Notes under the pieces: model-generated
Told to the model about the DNA's origin: nothing
What the model saw: only the letters and a program-made list of their open reading frames with translations
Databases searched by the model: none
Position numbers and translations under genes: made by a program
DNA from: Deltaproteobacteria bacterium
Lineage (GTDB): Bacteria > Bacillota > Desulfotomaculia > Desulfotomaculales > JAGUVT01
Length of the DNA: 57,559 nucleotides
NCBI GenBank assembly: GCA_020062745.1
Contig: JAGUVT010000033.1
Location: 1-57,559 of the forward strand
Direction: 5' to 3'
Shown: in pieces, positions 42,858-51,199 of the stretch
How positions within the stretch are numbered: position 1 is the first letter of the stretch
How the letters are laid out: each line of letters opens with the position of its first letter

Positions 42858-43798
42858 GGCGCCTTCCCCAAAACAGTGCCTTCGGCGATCACCCTGCCCC
42901 GCAAAAAAGCAGTTGCCGTCATCCGGCGGGCCCCCTGCAACTGCAGTTCAACAACCCGGACCTGTCCCCGCCCGGTCTGAATTAAGACACCGGAGCGCTG
43001 GTTTGCCGACAGCACCTGGCCGGGAACAGCCGTTTCCTGCTTTCCGTCTTCAGAAACTATTTCCGCCCGCCAGATTTTTAAAAACCTGTCCCCCCAAAAG
43101 GCGGCCGCCCCCGGCCAGGGGTCCATTCCCCGGACATGGTTGTAGACGGAGCGGGCCGAACCATTCCAGTTTATCAGCTCATCGTCCCTGTCAAGCGGCG
43201 GCGCATAGGTGGCCAGGCGTCCGTCCTGCGGGATGCGCGGCGCCCGGCCTGCTTCAATCAGGGCCAGGGTCTCCGCCAGTACCTGCGCTCCCAGACCGGC
43301 CAAACGATCATGAACCAGTCCCACATTATCTTTTTCCCCAATCGGTATCGCCTTCTGCAAGATCATATCGCCGGTATCCAGCCCTTCATCCATGAACATG
43401 GTGGTTATCCCGGTCTCCTTTTCGCCATTCATTACCGCCCGGTGAATCGGCGCAGCGCCGCGGTAGCGGGGCAGGAGGGAAGCATGTACATTAACGCACC
43501 CGTAAGCCGGCAGGCGCAAGATTTCCGCCGGCAGGATCCGGCCGAAGGCCGCCACTACCACCAGATGGGGGGACAGATCCGGCCAGAAATCAATAATTTC
43601 CGCTATTCTGCCCGGCTGGTATACCGCCAAACCATGAGCATCAGCAACCTTCTTAACTGGAGAGGGCAAGGTCTTCCCGCCTCTTCCCTTCGGCCGGTCC
43701 GGCCGGGTAACCACCCCCACCACCCGGTAATCACCGCCTAACAACACCTGTAAGGAGGGAACGGCAAAATCAGGGGTGCCCATAAATAAGATGCGCAT
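42845..43798 (-). CDS. fmt: Methionyl-tRNA formyltransferase
   Basis: Fmt formylates initiator Met-tRNA. Motifs are MRILFMGTPDFAVPSL, the catalytic block NVHASLLPRYRGAAPI and TGITTMFMDEGLDTGD. ATG at 43798 gives the usual start, and a TTG at 43804 adds two residues. It follows def, the standard pairing of formylation and deformylation genes. Confidence 0.97.
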   Translation of the reverse strand: MRILFMGTPDFAVPSLQVLLGGDYRVVGVVTRPDRPKGRGGKTLPSPVKKVADAHGLAVYQPGRIAEIIDFWPDLSPHLVVVAAFGRILPAEILRLPAYGCVNVHASLLPRYRGAAPIHRAVMNGEKETGITTMFMDEGLDTGDMILQKAIPIGEKDNVGLVHDRLAGLGAQVLAETLALIEAGRAPRIPQDGRLATYAPPLDRDDELINWNGSARSVYNHVRGMDPWPGAAAFWGDRFLKIWRAEIVSEDGKQETAVPGQVLSANQRSGVLIQTGRGQVRVVELQLQGARRMTATAFLRGRVIAEGTVLGKAPCQK

Positions 43799-43800
43799 GT

Positions 43801-44286
43801 TCAATCATCCCGGTTTACTGCGGTATTTTTCTCGCTTTTTCTAATGTTGGCAGCCTTTTCCACAAAAAGAATGCCTTCCAGATGATCAATTTCGTGTTGC
43901 AAGATCCTGGCCAGAAACCCTTCCGCTCCTATTTGAACGGTCTCTCCCTGACGGTTAAGGCCGACTACTTCTACCGTATAAGCCCTCCGGACATCACCAA
44001 AAACACCGGGAATACTCAAACACCCCTCGACGTCCACATCTTCTCCGGCCGTGTGAACAATTTCCGGGTTTATTAATTCAATTAATCCTTCCCTGCTATG
44101 CACTACGACCACCCTTTTAGACACCCCAATCTGGGGCGCGGCCAGGCCCACCCCATTACTGCCGTACATGGTATCGGCCATGTTATCCAGTAACTTATGG
44201 ATATTGGGAGTAATTTTCGGCACCGCTCTGGCTTTTTCTTTCAAAATACCGGTGCCGATCTCAACAATCTTGTAAACCGCCAACAT
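43801..44286 (-). CDS. def: Peptide deformylase
   Basis: Def removes the formyl group from new proteins. Its three motifs are [18 protein letters not shown] and QHEIDHLEG, which supply the Cys and two His metal ligands and the catalytic Glu. The length of 161 residues is normal. It sits between priA and fmt with gaps of about 10 bases or less. Confidence 0.97.
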   Translation of the reverse strand: MLAVYKIVEIGTGILKEKARAVPKITPNIHKLLDNMADTMYGSNGVGLAAPQIGVSKRVVVVHSREGLIELINPEIVHTAGEDVDVEGCLSIPGVFGDVRRAYTVEVVGLNRQGETVQIGAEGFLARILQHEIDHLEGILFVEKAANIRKSEKNTAVNRDD

Positions 44287-44295
44287 TCTTCCCCC

Positions 44296-46530
44296 CTATG
44301 ACATCCCTAACGGGTCGATATCTACATGCACCAGCAGGTCGCGGGATTTAACAACCTTTTCAAAACCGTCCAGGCCGGTTTTTATCACTGCTCTCAAGGA
44401 ATCAGCGAAAGTTCCCCTTAAAATCAGTTGCCAGCGGTATTTTTCTTTAAGCCGGCTTAAAGGCGCCGGCGCCGGCCCCAGGACATCCACGCTTTCCTGC
44501 CGCTCGCCGGCTGCCTGCTGCAGGCGTTCCGCCAGGATTGCCGCCCACTGTTTGACCAAATCCTGGCGTTCGTGAGCCAGCAACACCCGCGCCAGCCTGG
44601 TAAAAGGAGGATAGTTCATGGAGCGGCGGATTTTTATTTCGCTTTCATAAAACTGCTCATAGTCATGACTGCTGGCGGCAATAATACAATAGTGTTCCGG
44701 GCAATAGGTCTGAACCACCACCTCCCCGGGCCATTCTCCCCGCCCGGCCCGGCCGGCGACCTGAGTTAAAAGCTGAAAGGTGCGCTCGCCGGCCCGGAAC
44801 TCCGGCATATGCAGGGTGGCATCGGCATTGATCACCCCGACCAGGGTCACCCGGTGAATATCCAACCCTTTGGCGATCATCTGGGTGCCGATTAAGATAT
44901 CGGCTTCACCGGAACAAAACCTGGCCAGAATATCCCGGTGAGCGTTCTTGTATGCGGTGGTGTCACTATCCATCCGCAGCAGGCGGGCTCGCGGAAAAAG
45001 CAACCGCACTTCTTCTTCTACTTTCTGCGTGCCGACCCCAAAGTGGCGGATATACCGGCTTTTACATTTCGGGCAAAAGTCCGGCAAGGTCTCAACATAA
45101 TTGCAGTAATGGCAGCGCAGGTGGCCGCTTATATGGTAGGTCAGGGAAATATCGCAGCGCGGGCACTTTAAAACCAGGCCGCACTCCCGGCAAACTACAA
45201 AGGTGGCAAACCCGCGCCGGTTCAAAAAAAGAATGGCCTGCTCCCCCTTGCCCAGGCGCTCTTCAATGGCAGTTTTTAAGGCCCGGCTGAAAATACCGCG
45301 GTTTCCCTCCTGCAGTTCTTGGCGCAAATCAACCACCCGTACCCCGGGAAGCTTACGTCCGTCCACCCTCCCGCCGAGTTTTAAAAGCCGGTAATCGCCG
45401 GCTAAAGCCTTATGATAAGATTCCAGCGATGGGGTGGCGCTGCCCAAAACCAGTACCGCACCGGATAACTTCGCCCTCTTTTCAGCAACATCCCGGGCGT
45501 GGTAGCGCAAATGATCCTCCTGCTTATAAGAGGTCTCGTGTTCCTCATCGATAACAATCAGCCCGAGGTCGGCCAGCGGCGCAAATACCGCCGAGCGAGT
45601 GCCCAGGACAACCGGCGCCTCACCCCTTTCTATGCGCCGCCATTCATCATATCTTTCCCGGTCGGTCAATTTGCTATGTAACAAAGCTACCCGCTCCCCG
45701 AAACGCTCTTGAAAAAGCCGGACCATCTGGGGAGTCAAAGCTATCTCCGGGACCAGGGCCATAGCCTGCCGGCCCAGTTCCATCGCCCTGGCAATTGCCT
45801 CCAGGTAGACTGACGTCTTGCCGCTGCCGGTTATACCATGCAAGAGAAAGGTTTCCGGCCTGTTTCCGGAAAGGGCCGCCTCTATCTCTTGCAAAGCCGC
45901 CGCCTGTTCATCATTCAACTGGAAAGTTTGCGGCAGGCCGGCAAAATGGCGTTTGTGCGCATGGTTTTCGACATTTTTTAGCCAGCCCCTGGCCACCAGG
46001 GCGTCTACCGTGGAGCAGGAAACGTCCGCCGCAGCCGCCAGCTCACGGCGCGATAAGCCCGGACAGGCCAGAGCCAGGCGCATAACCGCCGCCTGCCGGT
46101 GGGCACGCTTACGCTTCGACAGGAAAACGGCCGCTTCTTCAGCCGTTATGCCCGGCCAGAGACTCATTGTCCCGGCCTTTTTTTTCCCGTTCCGGATGCG
46201 CAGGCGCGGGGCGATAATCCACTGCAGCGCCCTGGCGGTGGTGCTCAGGTAATATTCCGCCAGCCAGCGGGCCAACTCAAGCAGGTCCGGTGAAAATACC
46301 GGTTCTTTGTCTTTAATGGCAACGATCTCTTTAATCCTGACATCCGGGGCGGGTTCGGAAAAACCGACCACATACCCGTTTACCTGCCTCGCACCGAGAG
46401 GAACCAGCACGTAGCAGCCAAAGCAGATATCTTCCCTCATCCCGGCGGGAACAGCGTAATGGAAGACATGATCCATTTCCCGGACTGGAATATCAACAAT
46501 CACTTCGGCATAAGAGCCGGTTTCGGACAT
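44296..46530 (-). CDS. priA: Primosomal replication helicase PriA
   Basis: PriA restarts replication at collapsed forks. An N-terminal DNA-binding region precedes the Walker A motif GITGSGKTSVYLE, DEEH and ATPSLES. Zinc cysteines follow in CRECG, CPRCD, CHYC and CPKC. The helicase C-terminal motif is QVAGRAGRG. I used ATG at 46530, ten bases after GGAGGG. The ATG at 46542 overlaps that ribosome site. The length of 744 residues is normal. It heads the operon running to rpe. Confidence 0.96.
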   Translation of the reverse strand: MSETGSYAEVIVDIPVREMDHVFHYAVPAGMREDICFGCYVLVPLGARQVNGYVVGFSEPAPDVRIKEIVAIKDKEPVFSPDLLELARWLAEYYLSTTARALQWIIAPRLRIRNGKKKAGTMSLWPGITAEEAAVFLSKRKRAHRQAAVMRLALACPGLSRRELAAAADVSCSTVDALVARGWLKNVENHAHKRHFAGLPQTFQLNDEQAAALQEIEAALSGNRPETFLLHGITGSGKTSVYLEAIARAMELGRQAMALVPEIALTPQMVRLFQERFGERVALLHSKLTDRERYDEWRRIERGEAPVVLGTRSAVFAPLADLGLIVIDEEHETSYKQEDHLRYHARDVAEKRAKLSGAVLVLGSATPSLESYHKALAGDYRLLKLGGRVDGRKLPGVRVVDLRQELQEGNRGIFSRALKTAIEERLGKGEQAILFLNRRGFATFVVCRECGLVLKCPRCDISLTYHISGHLRCHYCNYVETLPDFCPKCKSRYIRHFGVGTQKVEEEVRLLFPRARLLRMDSDTTAYKNAHRDILARFCSGEADILIGTQMIAKGLDIHRVTLVGVINADATLHMPEFRAGERTFQLLTQVAGRAGRGEWPGEVVVQTYCPEHYCIIAASSHDYEQFYESEIKIRRSMNYPPFTRLARVLLAHERQDLVKQWAAILAERLQQAAGERQESVDVLGPAPAPLSRLKEKYRWQLILRGTFADSLRAVIKTGLDGFEKVVKSRDLLVHVDIDPLGMS

Positions 46531-46553
46531 AACACCCTCCATTGAAAATTATC

Positions 46554-46867
46554 AGCCACAGAGAACACAGAGAATTCCTATAAGTATTGCTTAGGAAAAG
46601 AAACCGCCCGCCATACAAAAATGAGCTTTTTTAAAAAGTTTCTTTGCTGAATAATTATCTTCCCTGGGATAATTATAACAAAAAGCAATCTTCCTGTGAA
46701 CAGCGCCTGAATTTTCATAAGCCGCTGGAGGTATTTAACAACAGGGGTCGAATTCTCATTAAGGGGTTATTAAAAACCCACCAGCGGCTATTTGTGCTTA
46801 CGGTCGATAACTGAAATCTGTCAATCATGTACCCGTAATGATTAAAAATAGTTTACAGGGGGTTTTG
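46554..46867. other. Intergenic region between priA and the deacetylase gene
   Basis: No gene is seen here. It contains a copy of the AGCCACAGAGRACACAGAGAA repeat (46554-46576) and an AT-rich stretch. A long hairpin has perfect 9-bp arms AGCCGCTGG (46720-46728) and CCAGCGGCT (46781-46789). Inside it, GGGTT and AACCC can form a second stem. It could be a structured leader of the deacetylase gene. It does not match a riboswitch class I can name. Confidence 0.4.
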
Positions 46868-47923
46868 ATGATGAACAGGACGGGACTGGTTTACGACCCG
46901 CTCTACCTGCAACACGATACCGGTTCCCACCCGGAGCGGGCCGAACGTTTGGTCCGGATTTTAAACCTGCTGCAAGAAGACGGCATATATGAACGGCTGA
47001 CGCAAATTGCGCCCCGGCCGGCCACGATAGATGAAATCGGCATGGCGCATGCGCCCGGCTACATTGAAAAGGTACGGTCTTTTGCCGAACGGGGCGGGGG
47101 CACCTTTACCGAAGATACCGCCGGCTCGACCGAAACATACCGGGCCGCCCTGCTTGCCGCCGGCGGCGTGCTGGCCGCCATCGATGCGCTGATGGACGGA
47201 AAGATCGAAAACGCCTTTGCCCTGGTACGTCCGCCGGGTCATCATGCCACGCCGGCGGCTGGAATGGGCTTTTGCTTTTTCAACAACGTTGCCGTCGGCG
47301 CCCGTTATGCCATCCAAAAATACGGGTTGAAGCGGGTGTTGATAGTGGACTGGGACGTCCATCACGGAAACGGCACCGAGGCGGTGTTTTACTCCGATCC
47401 CGCCGTGCTCTACTTTTCCGTCCACCGCAGCTATATCTACCCCGGCACCGGCTGGCCGGAAAACATCGGGGAAGAAGACGGAAAAGGATTTAATATCAAC
47501 GTCCCGCTCCCGGCCGGTACCGGCAACAGAGGTTACGAACAGGTTTTCAGCCGGATTTTACAGCCGGTGGCCCTTTCCTACCAGCCGGAGCTGGTCCTGA
47601 TCTCGGCCGGTCAGGATGCCCATCATCTTGATCCTTTGGGCGGAATGTCACTGACCGAAAGAGGTTACCGTAAAATGACTGAACAGGTGCTGGAAATTGC
47701 CGGGAAATGCTGTAACGGCAGGGCAGTGGCCGCCCTGGAGGGAGGCTACAGCCTGGAAGGGTTGAGCAAAAGTGTGCTGGCCATAATCAGCGCGATGGAA
47801 GGCCGACCCTTCCCCGGTGTAGAAGACAATTTCGTTAACAAAACCTGCCAGTTTGCCCGCGTACAAGAAATAATCGGTACGGTAAGCGGCATACTCGGCC
47901 GGTACTGGCCGGTTCTAATTTAG
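46868..47923 (+). CDS. Histone deacetylase/AcuC/AphA-family hydrolase
   Basis: These zinc enzymes remove acetyl groups from lysines or small amides. The signature is intact: RPPGHHATPAAGMGFCFFNN, then DWDVHHGNGT with the Asp and His zinc ligands, and the later Asp in SAGQDAHHLDPLGG. Length is about 351 residues. ATG at 46868 (or 46871) follows AGGGGG, and the ORF to 46838 has no ribosome site. A sirtuin gene lies 1.1 kb further on. The substrate is unknown, and AcuC-type deacetylation of acyl-CoA synthetase is one possibility. Confidence 0.9.
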   Translation: MMNRTGLVYDPLYLQHDTGSHPERAERLVRILNLLQEDGIYERLTQIAPRPATIDEIGMAHAPGYIEKVRSFAERGGGTFTEDTAGSTETYRAALLAAGGVLAAIDALMDGKIENAFALVRPPGHHATPAAGMGFCFFNNVAVGARYAIQKYGLKRVLIVDWDVHHGNGTEAVFYSDPAVLYFSVHRSYIYPGTGWPENIGEEDGKGFNINVPLPAGTGNRGYEQVFSRILQPVALSYQPELVLISAGQDAHHLDPLGGMSLTERGYRKMTEQVLEIAGKCCNGRAVAALEGGYSLEGLSKSVLAIISAMEGRPFPGVEDNFVNKTCQFARVQEIIGTVSGILGRYWPVLI

Positions 47924-47967
47924 CTATCAGCAATCAGCTTATAAGCTATCCTGAAAATTACTCTTTG

Positions 47968-48048
47968 TCATTGCGAGCGAAGCGAAGCAATCCCATACTT
48001 GCGAATCTTGCCTTTGAGATTGCTTCGTCGTTTCACTCCTCGCAATGA
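47968..48048. repeat. Imperfect palindromic dispersed repeat
   Basis: An 81-base element has TCATTGCG (47968-47975) paired with CGCAATGA (48041-48048) and inner arms GAAGCAATC and GATTGCTTC. A half copy is at 20583-20614. It lies between the deacetylase and hydrolase genes, after an AGCTATCAGC-type short repeat at 47925. Confidence 0.8.
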
Positions 48049-48116
48049 CAATAAGAAGACATTTACTGATTATTGGGGGATAAACGGAAAAAGAGGCATA
48101 CAAAAGGAGGGTTTAA

Positions 48117-48821
48117 ATGGCAAACGCGAAAATTAAATGGCTGAGTCACGCCGGGTTCCAGATTACTGCCGAAAGCGGCAGGGTAATTATCATCGACCCC
48201 TGGTTTGAGGGAAACCCGCTGGCCCCATGCAGCGCCAACGATATTGCCAAAGCCGACCTGGTGCTGGTCACCCACGACCACTTCGACCATGCCGGAAACG
48301 CAGCCGAAATCGTTAAAAAAACGGGCGCCACCCTGATTGCAAATGTCGAAACCGCCAACCGCCTGAAAGAAGAAGCCGGTGTGGCGGCCGAAAATATTGT
48401 CTATTACGGCTTCGGCATGAACATCGGCGGGACAGCGGAGGTCAACGGCATCTCTGTCACCATGACGCAGGCTTTTCACTCCTCGGGAACCGGGGCTCCG
48501 TGCGGCTATATCATCAAGCTGGAAAACGGGTTCACCATTTACCACGCCGGTGATACCAGCATCTTCCGGAGCATGAAGACCTGGGGCGAGCTTTACCCGC
48601 TCGACCTGGCCCTGCTGCCTGTTGGGGGCGTCTTTACCATGGACCCGCACCAGGCGGTAAGAGCAGTCAAGCTTCTGGGAGCAAAAAAAGTAATTCCCAT
48701 GCATTACAAAACTTTTCCCATTTTACTACAGGATGCGTCAGTTTTTACGGAGCAAGTCAAAAAGGAAGTGCCGGAAGTGGAAGTTATCGTGCTCGAACCC
48801 GGCCAGGAGTGCAGCATTTAA
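48117..48821 (+). CDS. UPF0173-type metallo-beta-lactamase-fold hydrolase
   Basis: This 234-residue metal-dependent hydrolase has the motif THDHFDHAGN, with further His in TQAFHSSG and MHYKTF and Asp in YHAGDTSIF. It is the UlaG-like/UPF0173 group, whose physiological substrates are mostly unknown. ATG at 48117 follows AAAGGAGG. It is a single gene, with a mini SASP gene converging on it from the other strand. Confidence 0.9.
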   Translation: MANAKIKWLSHAGFQITAESGRVIIIDPWFEGNPLAPCSANDIAKADLVLVTHDHFDHAGNAAEIVKKTGATLIANVETANRLKEEAGVAAENIVYYGFGMNIGGTAEVNGISVTMTQAFHSSGTGAPCGYIIKLENGFTIYHAGDTSIFRSMKTWGELYPLDLALLPVGGVFTMDPHQAVRAVKLLGAKKVIPMHYKTFPILLQDASVFTEQVKKEVPEVEVIVLEPGQECSI

Positions 48822-48878
48822 CAAAAGAAGGCCAACATCGCTCACGGGATACTTTACAAACAATTACGATGCCCCTTT

Positions 48879-49004
48879 TTACGAAGATCCCCCTTTTTTT
48901 TTAGCCAGATATTCATCCAGGCCCAATTCTCTGGCAGTTTCCCACTTCAGCCGGCGCAAATTCCGCTTGCTGCGCAGCCGGCTATTGTCCTTTTTGCGGC
49001 CCAT
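48879..49004 (-). CDS. Mini SASP-like spore protein
   Basis: This 41-residue ORF starts MGRKKDNSRLRSKRNL and contains KWETARELGLDEYLAKKK, the signature helix of alpha/beta-type SASPs. It lacks the second conserved half. The N-terminal 20 residues are very basic, so DNA binding is plausible. ATG at 49004 follows GGGGTGA. Nearly all of the full-length SASP fold is missing, so it may be a distinct short family or a remnant. It ends on a run of Lys codons at 48894-48902. Confidence 0.75.
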   Translation of the reverse strand: MGRKKDNSRLRSKRNLRRLKWETARELGLDEYLAKKKGGSS

Positions 49005-49054
49005 TAAATCACCCCGCAATTATCATTCCTCCTCATTGCCGGAGATATGTATGA

Positions 49055-49837
49055 TTACTTTTGGATTCCGGCCTTAATTTCTCCGGCCAGGGCGGGTAAA
49101 ATTTCTCCGCTTTTGCCGCGCAGGCTGACATCGCACAAAGGGGTAAGCGCTGTTTTATAAGGATCGACTTCAATCAAAACGCCGCCCTTCCTTTTCACCA
49201 TCTGGGGGAAACCGGCAGCCGGGAAAACAAAAGCAGAAGTGCCTACCGACAGAATACAATCGCACCGCCCTACTTCTTCCCGGCACTTATCAAGCACATC
49301 AACCGGGATGGGCTCCCCGAACAAAACCCCGTCTGTTTTTATCACTCCGTTACATTTGGGGCAAGCCGGCGGCAGTATTTCCAATGATATTTCCCCTAAA
49401 GGAAATCGCGAGTTGCACTTAAGGCACCTGAGCAAAGTTATATTACCGTGGATTTCCGCTACGTTCCTGCTGCCGGCAGCCCGGTGCAGGTTGTCAACGT
49501 TCTGGGTAATCAGGCACTTTAAAACGCCACATTCCTCCAATTCGGCCAGGGCATAATGACCGGGGTTCGGTTTGGCATTAAACAGAGTTTCGATAAAACC
49601 AGGCGGAAAAGCCTCTCTGTTGACCAGTTTTTCCCACGATGCTTTCGGATCGGCCAAAAATCTCTGGTAGCCGTCCAGCGGCGGTTCGCCGTGTTCCGTC
49701 CACAAACCGTCCGGTCCGCGATAAGGCCTGATACCGCTTTCCACCGATACCCCGGCGCCGGTCAAACCAACAGCATAACCGGCTTTAAGCAGTAAGCCGG
49801 CTGCCTTTCCGATGGCTTTCTTCAGTTCCTCTTGCAC
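49055..49837 (-). CDS. NAD-dependent protein deacylase (sirtuin)
   Basis: This Sir2 protein of 260 residues uses NAD to remove acyl groups from lysine. It has GAGVS (27-31), TQNVDNLHRAAG and the catalytic His at 130 in EIHGN. A zinc set lies at Cys 138, 141, 159 and 162. The usual GIPDFRG appears as GIRPYRG. The protein start is MQEELKKAIGKAAG. It is near an HDAC-type deacetylase, so two unrelated lysine deacetylase families are neighbours. Confidence 0.94.
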   Translation of the reverse strand: MQEELKKAIGKAAGLLLKAGYAVGLTGAGVSVESGIRPYRGPDGLWTEHGEPPLDGYQRFLADPKASWEKLVNREAFPPGFIETLFNAKPNPGHYALAELEECGVLKCLITQNVDNLHRAAGSRNVAEIHGNITLLRCLKCNSRFPLGEISLEILPPACPKCNGVIKTDGVLFGEPIPVDVLDKCREEVGRCDCILSVGTSAFVFPAAGFPQMVKRKGGVLIEVDPYKTALTPLCDVSLRGKSGEILPALAGEIKAGIQK

Positions 49838-49878
49838 CCTCTTTAGCCTCCTTTTTGTACTATTTTCCTGATTAATGA

Positions 49879-51024
49879 TTACTGACTACTGTCTCCTGCT
49901 ATTTGTTCTTCCGGTGATAAACCAACGGTGATCCCTTTTTCCCGCCTGAGTTCCTCAATTTGCTTGAGAGGGCGCTCGAGTTGGAGACGTCTGGTAGAGC
50001 TGAGCAGGTTAAACTCTTTTTGCGCCTCATCAATTTTTTTGCCCATTTTTTCAAAACTTCTCAGAAACGCTTCCCACTGTTTGTTGAAAGCGGCAAGAAG
50101 CAACAATACTTCGGCGGTTGTCTGTTCCAGGCTGAAATTATCCATAGCCTGTCTGATAGTGACCAGGATGGCATAAAGGGTGACGGGTGAACAAAGAATT
50201 ACCTTGCTCTTTAGCGCCTCGTCGAGGATGGCACGGTCGTTTTCATGAATAAAAGAGTAAACTTGCTCATTGGGGATGAAAACAATAACGTAATCAACTG
50301 TTTTTTCTTCCGGGCAGATGTAATCTCGGCCAGTCACCTCCCTGATCCTGGCCCTTACATCTTTTAAAAACTGGTTTTTACATTCTTCCCGGGCGTCCCT
50401 GCTTTCCGTTTCCAGGTAGCGCAGGTAGTTATCGAGGGGAAATTTTACGTCCATATTCACTTTTCGGTCTTTTGGCAAAAGGAAAGTGTAATCGGGGCGG
50501 TTGCCGGAAGTTTCAAGCGTTTTTTGCTTCAGATAATTTATCCCTTCAATAAATCCGGTCAGGTTTAAAATATCTTCAGCCATCCGTTCGCCCCACTGGC
50601 CGCGGGCTTTTTTATCGGCCAGGGCAGCCCGCAGTTGGCCGGCAGTTTCCTGCAGCCTGGCTGTTTGTTCAGCCGAATTTCTCAACTGGGCAGCCAGTTC
50701 AGCAAACTTATGCTCCCGGTCTTTCTCAAAGTTTCTGACCAGATCCTTTACTTTTTCCATCTCACCGGCCATTATTTGCAGGGTTTGATCAATCAGCTTC
50801 TTTTTCCCTTCCAGTTCTTTTTCTCCCGCCTGGGCCTGAACTTTGAGAGTTTCGCCGGCAAGCTTAAGGAATTGTTCGGTGTTTTTCGACAATGCCTCCA
50901 GCGACAGGGCTGAAAATGATTCTTTTAGTTTTTCTGTGATCAGCTCTTTTTCTTTGCGCTGCCAGTAGTAAAAAATCAAAACAATCAATAACCCAACAAC
51001 AAGCCCCGCTAAAAACCGCTCCAT
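49879..51024 (-). CDS. rmuC: RmuC-family DNA recombination protein
   Basis: RmuC limits DNA rearrangement at inverted repeats in Escherichia coli. The 381-residue protein has an N-terminal membrane anchor (residues 3-22) and a long coiled coil to about residue 140. The RmuC core follows, with ARGQWGERMAEDIL, FLLPKDRKVNMDVKFPLDNY and YVIVFIPNEQVYSF. The D and K residues fit a PD-(D/E)XK fold. ATG at 51024 is 7 bases after AGGTGGG, and the GTG at 51036 lies within that site. Confidence 0.93.
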   Translation of the reverse strand: MERFLAGLVVGLLIVLIFYYWQRKEKELITEKLKESFSALSLEALSKNTEQFLKLAGETLKVQAQAGEKELEGKKKLIDQTLQIMAGEMEKVKDLVRNFEKDREHKFAELAAQLRNSAEQTARLQETAGQLRAALADKKARGQWGERMAEDILNLTGFIEGINYLKQKTLETSGNRPDYTFLLPKDRKVNMDVKFPLDNYLRYLETESRDAREECKNQFLKDVRARIREVTGRDYICPEEKTVDYVIVFIPNEQVYSFIHENDRAILDEALKSKVILCSPVTLYAILVTIRQAMDNFSLEQTTAEVLLLLAAFNKQWEAFLRSFEKMGKKIDEAQKEFNLLSSTRRLQLERPLKQIEELRREKGITVGLSPEEQIAGDSSQ

Positions 51025-51199
51025 GCCCCGGCCCACCTTTTAGTAAAATATTTTCCAACTCAATATATCACGATCCGGCTGGTTTTAAAATACTTTTAGG
51101 ATTTCAACTTATTTTAAAGGAATCAAACGATAATCGGAGAACCTTTTGAATAATCAGGACAGGAGACGAAATAATAATGAGATGCGAGGGGATTAGTGA

